In this document: in pieces, positions 57,853 through 64,000 of the stretch
Layout of the letters: every line of letters begins with the position of its first letter
Numbering within the stretch: position 1 is the first letter of the stretch
Source of the DNA: Rikenellaceae bacterium
GTDB lineage: Bacteria; Bacteroidota; Bacteroidia; Bacteroidales; Rikenellaceae
Length of the DNA: 64,000 nucleotides
Direction of reading: 5' to 3'
Assembly: GCA_015060015.1 (NCBI GenBank)
Contig: SUZG01000009.1
Coordinates: forward strand, 23,945-87,944
Position numbers and translations under genes: made by a program
The notes under the pieces: model-generated
Seen by the model: the letters and a program-made list of their open reading frames with translations, nothing else
What the model was told of the DNA's origin: nothing
Database searches by the model: none

Positions 57853-58824
57853 GTGATAAAATTCGATAAGATTAAAATCGTAAGTTCAATAGCAAATGTA
57901 AAATCATTAAATGAAGATGTATTTGAAAATAAAGTAAAAGATGGGTGTATCGTAGAGCAACGATATACAATGATGTCCCCTTACTATCTATATATCGAGG
58001 CAGATTATCGTGAACAAGAACTAATTTTAGAATTTACAGGAAAGATATTAAAAGATGATTATAAAGATTTAATTCACATAAACAATATCCATACTTGTCT
58101 ATCCAATATCAATGATTTGGGATTATGTTCTCTTGATATTGATGGTATATTGCAAGATGGGGTAATAGTCAAAGCAGATGTTTGTATGGATGTTGATTAT
58201 CCCGATTGCAAAACTCTCACAGAGAATTTACGTGCAAGTGTTGGGAATTTCAAGAAATATCTAGTTCGCAACATTGGTGATAACTTTGTGATTGAGAAAA
58301 ATGTTCAAACCAAAAGTTATAAACGCCGTTTAACCATCTACGATAAGGGAAAAGAGTTGCAGAAGGCGGGTAATCGTAGTTTTATATTATCATTGGATAA
58401 CCCCCAGTTGTTATTAGACTATTTCAATGATAAAATTAGATTTGAATTAAACCTCAACAGCAAAGAGCAAATCCGTAGGTCACTCAATATTTATGACACC
58501 TCTATCAGGATGGTACTTAACTCGACTGCTACACCGATTTGGGATGTGCTTGATAATGCTCTTGTGGAAGCAGATAATGAGATTGTTTGCACTGACATTG
58601 GCGAGTTGAAAAACAAACTGCTATTGGATTTCTGTGGCAACGATTTAGCGAAGGTTGAGGCATTACTGCGGAACTACTATTCCAAGGGCACACACATATC
58701 ACAAGTGATGAAACCTTATCGGGTATTAGCAGCCAAACTTGCAGAGAACCTCACTCCATCACTCAAACAACAACTCCGCAACCTACTTTTGGAGGTGCTA
58801 ATTCTGTTTGGTATTTTCATTTAG
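57853..58824 (+). CDS. Phage/plasmid replication-initiation-like protein
   Basis: GTG start; KADVCMDVDYPD, SYKRRLTIYDKGKEL, KIRFELNLNSKEQIRRSLNI resemble gene II/CRI-type Rep proteins; AT-rich gene. Confidence 0.5.
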   Translation: MIKFDKIKIVSSIANVKSLNEDVFENKVKDGCIVEQRYTMMSPYYLYIEADYREQELILEFTGKILKDDYKDLIHINNIHTCLSNINDLGLCSLDIDGILQDGVIVKADVCMDVDYPDCKTLTENLRASVGNFKKYLVRNIGDNFVIEKNVQTKSYKRRLTIYDKGKELQKAGNRSFILSLDNPQLLLDYFNDKIRFELNLNSKEQIRRSLNIYDTSIRMVLNSTATPIWDVLDNALVEADNEIVCTDIGELKNKLLLDFCGNDLAKVEALLRNYYSKGTHISQVMKPYRVLAAKLAENLTPSLKQQLRNLLLEVLILFGIFI

Positions 58825-58927
58825 TGTGTATTCAACCTCGGGTGTATTCAGAAAAATCGGTAGCCACTTAATTGAGGCTACCGATTATTGTATGCAGTTA
58901 TATCAAAGAATTTTTTGAATAAGACTA

Positions 58928-59131
58928 CTATTTCTTATATGGCGATTTGGTTGGAGGAGATACTACGCTCTTTTCAAACCAACCATCTGTCATTGCAGTA
59001 TATAGCAATGTGCCACAAATAGGACAATAGGCTTCTTCTGTATCTTTTCCACCATGAACGCCCATAGATACCACTTGGATGTAGATAACCGCTCCACAAG
59101 TAGGGCATTCTTTTTCGTGAGAATGTGCCAT
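58928..59131 (-). CDS. Small zinc-ribbon-like protein
   Basis: CPTCGAVIYIQ...AYCPICGTLLY: two CxxC pairs. Confidence 0.55.
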   Translation of the reverse strand: MAHSHEKECPTCGAVIYIQVVSMGVHGGKDTEEAYCPICGTLLYTAMTDGWFEKSVVSPPTKSPYKK

Positions 59132-59134
59132 AAA

Positions 59135-59452
59135 TTATTTATTGATTAGGTCAATAATATATTCGTTCATTTCAAACTTGTGTTCGGTTTTACAATCCGC
59201 CATATAGGCTGCACAATATAATTTGACAAAATCTTCTGATTTGAAAAATCCATTGTTTATTGCACATTTCCTACATATATCTGAGAGTAATTTTCGCATA
59301 TCTCCAATATTTCTATTTAAGTTTGTCTTGTAGCATGATTGATTTATCTTTACTGCTTTCAAGTCTTCTAATAGAGCTTGAACGATGGCATCTCTCAATT
59401 GGTCATTATCGCAAATATCAAACCCGATAATGTAAGTACATTTTGAACACAT
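59135..59452 (-). CDS. Hypothetical Cys-containing small protein
   Basis: MCSKCTYIIGFDICDND...; directly upstream of the zinc-ribbon gene (3-nt gap). Confidence 0.5.
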   Translation of the reverse strand: MCSKCTYIIGFDICDNDQLRDAIVQALLEDLKAVKINQSCYKTNLNRNIGDMRKLLSDICRKCAINNGFFKSEDFVKLYCAAYMADCKTEHKFEMNEYIIDLINK

Positions 59453-59537
59453 AATGATTCCTAATAAGTTTAAGTGATAAATTATTTCAAGGTTGGTGGC
59501 GGTTAAACCACCAACCTAAGTGTTAATTGTATAGCAT

Positions 59538-61253
59538 TTACCTGCTTCCAAACTTGCTTAATGCATTTATCATTTTTTCGGTTTTCTGGCTCTTTGCGAA
59601 GGCCGAATTGTCTTTATCAACTTTTATTGGTTCTTCCATCTTTTTCAAGAGTGAGAAATTTGCACGAGATTCCTTATCACGAACTCGTAATTCTTCAACC
59701 TTTCCAAATATGTCCTTATTTAGAACCTTCACCAATTCGAGGTTATGTTTCTGTCCTTTCCATTCAATATACTTATACTCAGCAATTGGCACTCTCTGAT
59801 ACGAGACCTCCCCAGTTACAGGATTATCTGTTTCAATATAGTTGTAAAGATAGAATACCTCCTCAGGCAGCGCATGGAGATAAAGAGGAGTATACACAGA
59901 TAACGTCTTTTTGTCTATACTTGCAATGGTTATTGGAGTCATAAAGTACTCATTGATGTGATATGCAAGAACCTCTTTTAGGTTGGAAATATGACAGTTG
60001 ATAGATGTAGACTTGTGCACTGCGTTCTTATCTACAAAGTGGCAATTAAGCGTAAATGAAACTTTCTTCCAATTGTCCTTATCAACTTTGAAGTCATCAA
60101 TATCAAGAAGGAATTGTGCCCCGAATGCGCCTGTCTTAAATTTGTCCAAATAGGCTTTGCGAGTATTATTCTCTGCGTAGAGGAATGCTTCTGCTTTTTG
60201 TCGCTCTCGTTCCTGCTTTAATTCAGGCAACAGGTCACTTTCAATAATCATAATATGATTAGGAGAGGTCGAAAGAGCGTTATAAACTGCTTGGTTAACT
60301 GATTTACGGACATAGCCTTCGCTGCTATTTTCATCATATGGCAACTCTACAAAGGTGCATAATTGCGGCAGCAGACTTGTTCCGACGCTAAACCATTTTG
60401 CACCAGAAGTTGCAAGAATTTCCTGTGGATTTACTGAAATAGGTTTATCTGAGGTTAGTTGAATGGCGCCCGTTTGGTTATCCATTTTTGCCTTGCTAAA
60501 TGGTGCCGAAGATGCAAGATAGTCTAAGCAGCAAAACTTAATTTCCTTGCCCTGAAAATATGCATTTTCATAATACCATTTATAGTAATCAATGTTTGCA
60601 TTTGGATAAAGGGGCATTTGTCGAGTGGCAAACTGTCTTGTCTTTTTTCCGTCTACTTCCGAAACAACAAACTGTGGCAAGAATTGAGTATTGAAGAAAT
60701 CATTAAACTCCGTTTTGAATTTTTCTACCACTTGTGTTGTTGCGATACCCAAATCATCAGCAGAATAGCATACGACCTCGTTAGATACATACTGATGAAC
60801 TGCCACATTTGAATTAACATCAATATAGCGGAATGAGAAATCATTGGTTACATATTTGTTATCCTCCATACACATTGTGTAATCTAACAATGCAATAAAT
60901 TGTGCTCCAACATTTTTTGCTTGAACAGCGAGTCCATCAATGTATTCTTCTAACTTGTTTTCTGAAATCACTGCATTAATTTTCTCATTAATAGAGGCAT
61001 CGCTATTTACAACCAAAAAGCCATTTTGAGCGAAGTGATTTGATAGATAAAGTGTAAATGCTGATGCAAGAGACTCCCTGCCAGGAATTCTAACTTTAAC
61101 CATTTTACCTCCGTCAATATTGTAAATATTCTCATTGACTACTACGGCAATATTTGCCATATAAGTTTTTTCTCCTTTTTCATTTACCATTTGTGCATTT
61201 ACTTGAATAGATACAAACAGTAATAAAAACAATGTTGATAATAGGCGTTTCAT
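59538..61253 (-). CDS. Exported protein of unknown function (operon gene 4)
   Basis: Signal peptide MKRLLSTLFLLLFVSIQVNAQ; N-terminal region VQAKNVGAQFIALLDYTM weakly CsgG/TolB-N-like. Confidence 0.75.
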   Translation of the reverse strand: MKRLLSTLFLLLFVSIQVNAQMVNEKGEKTYMANIAVVVNENIYNIDGGKMVKVRIPGRESLASAFTLYLSNHFAQNGFLVVNSDASINEKINAVISENKLEEYIDGLAVQAKNVGAQFIALLDYTMCMEDNKYVTNDFSFRYIDVNSNVAVHQYVSNEVVCYSADDLGIATTQVVEKFKTEFNDFFNTQFLPQFVVSEVDGKKTRQFATRQMPLYPNANIDYYKWYYENAYFQGKEIKFCCLDYLASSAPFSKAKMDNQTGAIQLTSDKPISVNPQEILATSGAKWFSVGTSLLPQLCTFVELPYDENSSEGYVRKSVNQAVYNALSTSPNHIMIIESDLLPELKQERERQKAEAFLYAENNTRKAYLDKFKTGAFGAQFLLDIDDFKVDKDNWKKVSFTLNCHFVDKNAVHKSTSINCHISNLKEVLAYHINEYFMTPITIASIDKKTLSVYTPLYLHALPEEVFYLYNYIETDNPVTGEVSYQRVPIAEYKYIEWKGQKHNLELVKVLNKDIFGKVEELRVRDKESRANFSLLKKMEEPIKVDKDNSAFAKSQKTEKMINALSKFGSR

Positions 61254-61256
61254 GTT

Positions 61257-62471
61257 TTAGTTATTTAAGTTTTTTATAAAATTTGGATTATTCTTTATGA
61301 ACTCACACGCAACAGTCTTGGCAGCATCAATCTTTTGTTGCTCTGTTTGTGTGTTGGCTTCAAGGACTGCGAAATTATAATCCATTCCCCTATGTTCCAT
61401 TTGTATTTGGTGGTCAGTCATCTTATCCTCTATTTTCATGTCGTGAGTGGTGGATATAACTCGCAGGTCGTGTTGTTTGTTATCCATTGATATTTCGTGG
61501 GCTGCCGCATTTTCTCTCATGACCATTTCTCTATTTTCTAGTGACCGCTTATGCTCCACATCTTGTACCCTCATAGCCCACTCTCTATCTTCACGCATAC
61601 GAGCATCGAGATAGCGCTGTCGCTCTGCTGCTAAAATCCGTCTTTTTTCTTCTGAAACCAGCCCACCAGCTTTTTCTACCATTTCATTATATTGTGCATT
61701 TTGCGCCTCTGAGCCATTACGATAATCCCATAGCGCTTTTAATGCCTCTTCTGCATTCTGCATAGATAGATAGCTCTGCGCTTTTTTTAGTACAGCATCG
61801 TTCTCTGCAGCAAGTTGTGCGGCTCTTTGGCGCGCTATCTCCGCATTACGCTTATCATATATTTCGACAACTTTATCCATCGCCTTTGAGTGTAGCTCAA
61901 ATAGTTCTTCGGGAATAAGCATTAAACATGAAATGGCTTCATCATATTGTTGATTGAATGCATATGAATCGGCTTTCGCAAAAATAGCCTCCTCCTTGGC
62001 GGCGTAATAATCTAATATCTTAGTACGAGCTTCGTCAAACATCTCTTTTAAATTGGAATACCCAATTTTAAGGACACCGCTGAGAATCGCTTTATTTTTA
62101 TCTGTGTTAGAACCCTTAAATGGGAATGTTGTACTTGAAAATACTGTACCATCAGCGCCATCTGCAATGGATATCGCCAAATCACCCTGCACTACATATA
62201 TTGATTTCATTCCACCCTCAGCTACATCCACATAATTGACAATAACATTCGGTGTTATCGCAAACAAGCTTGCACCATTTGATGAATATCCTGCCTGAGT
62301 CGCAATTTGGCTCAATCTACTTTGTAGTTGCTTCGCAACTTGTTTGGTCTCTATTGTTGCATCATCAGTAATCTTTACTCCCAGCATTACTTTGCCTATG
62401 TCCTGTATGTTTTGTGACATGGCATTTGTGATTCCCATTAGGAACAACAAACAAATAATAAACTGTTTCAT
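61257..62471 (-). CDS. Exported protein with long charged helical C-terminus (operon gene 3)
   Basis: Signal peptide MKQFIICLLFLMGITNAMSQ; N-terminal domain YVVQGDLAISIADGADGTVFSS; helical EEKRRILAAERQRYLDARMREDREW.... Confidence 0.75.
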   Translation of the reverse strand: MKQFIICLLFLMGITNAMSQNIQDIGKVMLGVKITDDATIETKQVAKQLQSRLSQIATQAGYSSNGASLFAITPNVIVNYVDVAEGGMKSIYVVQGDLAISIADGADGTVFSSTTFPFKGSNTDKNKAILSGVLKIGYSNLKEMFDEARTKILDYYAAKEEAIFAKADSYAFNQQYDEAISCLMLIPEELFELHSKAMDKVVEIYDKRNAEIARQRAAQLAAENDAVLKKAQSYLSMQNAEEALKALWDYRNGSEAQNAQYNEMVEKAGGLVSEEKRRILAAERQRYLDARMREDREWAMRVQDVEHKRSLENREMVMRENAAAHEISMDNKQHDLRVISTTHDMKIEDKMTDHQIQMEHRGMDYNFAVLEANTQTEQQKIDAAKTVACEFIKNNPNFIKNLNN

Positions 62472-62486
62472 TTTGTTTCTTCGAAT

Positions 62487-63371
62487 TTATTTAACCGTAA
62501 AATAAACTGTGTTCCCTTTTAAGCTTCTAGAAACAGAAATACCAAGTGAGCGAAAGAACTTGAACAACTCCATGCTAAAACGATTTGCGGTATAGTTGTT
62601 CCCTGTGTTCTCATCTATCAATGGTAAACGAATATCATCAAATACCATCTTATTGGGGCTCACACCTTGTAGATGATAATTATTATTATATGCATGACTT
62701 TCGACCCACAACTCTATTTCATCTTGCAACAATAAGCCCTGAGAGCCTACTTCTGACTCCATGCTATATGATGACAGCTCTTCGAATCCAATAAATAACA
62801 TAATAGAGCGACCATTTTCAGTCATATCAGAGAATTTGCTCTGCATTGTGTTAAGAAATTCATCCGCACATGATTCTATTGAGCGCATTGCAAGCTTTGC
62901 AATGTCGTTAGTATAGAATGTGCCACTCTCTCCAATCTTATTTGAAAGCGAAGTTCCTGTTGCAATATCATATGCGGTAAGTATAATCTTCACACGACTC
63001 TCTGGATTAGTCTGTCCAGTTACTTGATTTTGTAGACACTGCATCTCCGCCTCTACATATATATCGGCTCCTGACATATCTATAATCTGAGATTTTATAT
63101 CGGAACGATTATCCATAGATATCACACCTTCAGTAGTAGCAGCTTTCAAACGAGCTGTAAAATCTACAGTTGAGCAACCTCTATTATCAAAAGCCTCTTT
63201 GATTTTAGTGAGGATAATACGCTTATTGGCATCTGCTTCTAATACCGTCCTAATATCCTCTCCCTCGGAGGTATAAGGAATAACCATAATTTTGGGTTGT
63301 TGCACAGCAGTTTGCGAATGTGCGTAGGCGCAGGAAAGAGTTGCGACCAACAACATTAATAGTTTTTTCAT
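62487..63371 (-). CDS. Exported protein, DUF6175-like (operon gene 2)
   Basis: Signal peptide; KIMVIPYTSEGEDIRTVLEADANKRIILTKIKEAFDNRGCSTVDF. Confidence 0.7.
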   Translation of the reverse strand: MKKLLMLLVATLSCAYAHSQTAVQQPKIMVIPYTSEGEDIRTVLEADANKRIILTKIKEAFDNRGCSTVDFTARLKAATTEGVISMDNRSDIKSQIIDMSGADIYVEAEMQCLQNQVTGQTNPESRVKIILTAYDIATGTSLSNKIGESGTFYTNDIAKLAMRSIESCADEFLNTMQSKFSDMTENGRSIMLFIGFEELSSYSMESEVGSQGLLLQDEIELWVESHAYNNNYHLQGVSPNKMVFDDIRLPLIDENTGNNYTANRFSMELFKFFRSLGISVSRSLKGNTVYFTVK

Positions 63372-63820
63372 AATCCAAAATGTTTTTTTATGTTATTTTT
63401 TTCCAAATCTTTTCTTAATGGTAATACTTTTACTCTTACTTCATAAAGTGTAGATTTATCTTTGCCCGCTTTTTTGAATTTAGATAACGCTTGATAACCT
63501 GCGATAAAATCCGTGTATCGGCTAGTGTATAAACTATCAAAATATGATGAATGTTTACTTTTCATTGTTTTCTCACCATCAGCTAATAATGGTTTGTGGA
63601 AAGGCGTATTAGGGATTCCATCGAAAATCACAGCACGCAGAGCTGCGCATTGGGCTTCAGCGTCTACCAAATCCTTATCTTGACATAAGGTCTTAATTTG
63701 CAACTTAACAGTCGTAGTAGATTCTGTTTCGGCATTTACTATAACATAACGAGCGTTTTGCCCCCAAGCATTGCTTGCAAATAACAATGCGACAATAACG
63801 GAGAATAAAGTTTTATGCAT
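63368..63820 (-). CDS. Small exported protein (operon gene 1)
   Basis: MHKTLFSVIVALLFASNAWGQ signal peptide; 4-bp overlap with next gene; start at internal Met. Confidence 0.7.
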   Translation of the reverse strand: MHKTLFSVIVALLFASNAWGQNARYVIVNAETESTTTVKLQIKTLCQDKDLVDAEAQCAALRAVIFDGIPNTPFHKPLLADGEKTMKSKHSSYFDSLYTSRYTDFIAGYQALSKFKKAGKDKSTLYEVRVKVLPLRKDLEKNNIKKHFGL

Positions 63821-64000
63821 AACAAATGTGTTAAAGCTACCTATCTCCAAATAGCTGGTTAGTATATAAAAAGAAAGTGTGGAGATGATTCCCGTTTATC
63901 TCTAAGAAGGTTGTGGAAAGACCTATGCAAGAATAAACGATACAATGCCCCACACTTGGATAGTATGAGGAGTACGCACAAATGTGCATAGCCACACATA

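Noticed and set aside
63850-64000. Short inverted repeats (AGTGTGG/CCACACT, GCACAAATGTGC) at the window end
   Set aside because: Too little sequence to judge; could be promoter region or an element edge.

Overview
This window looks like a Bacteroidales (Alistipes/Rikenellaceae-like) chromosome. Support: Bacteroidetes-type TTTG-N19/20-TAnnTTTG promoters, SusC/SusD genes and DUF2723/DUF4834-type proteins. Core genes: prfB 5' end (with a programmed +1 frameshift site), cysS, ppdK, tsaB, smpB, dnaG, era, purB, mlaE/mlaF, gapA, yceD-rpmF-plsX. Accessory content: (i) a starch-utilisation locus at 5.7-22.4 kb (MFS transporter, SusC, SusD, two SusE/F-like proteins, four GH13 lipoproteins), divergent from a LytS/LytTR two-component pair, with three 21-bp-phased direct repeats that fit a LytTR/AlgR-type operator in the spacer; (ii) GH78 and Gfo/Idh/MocA (GH109-like) genes separated by about 700 bp made almost entirely of palindromic repeats; (iii) a secreted protein that looks like a catalytically dead endonuclease/exonuclease/phosphatase (EEP) protein; (iv) a radical SAM/SPASM gene paired with a small membrane or lipoprotein gene; (v) a 290-bp-period repeat array carrying terminator-like hairpins, bordering an AT-rich island at 57.7-64 kb with a Rep-like gene and a compact four-gene operon of uncharacterised exported proteins. 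Several families of intergenic hairpins built from short tandem units (7-, 8-, 9-mers) recur, including a composite [9-mer hairpin + ~100-nt stem-loop] element with what look like compensatory stem changes. All family calls are from reading translations; no searches were run.
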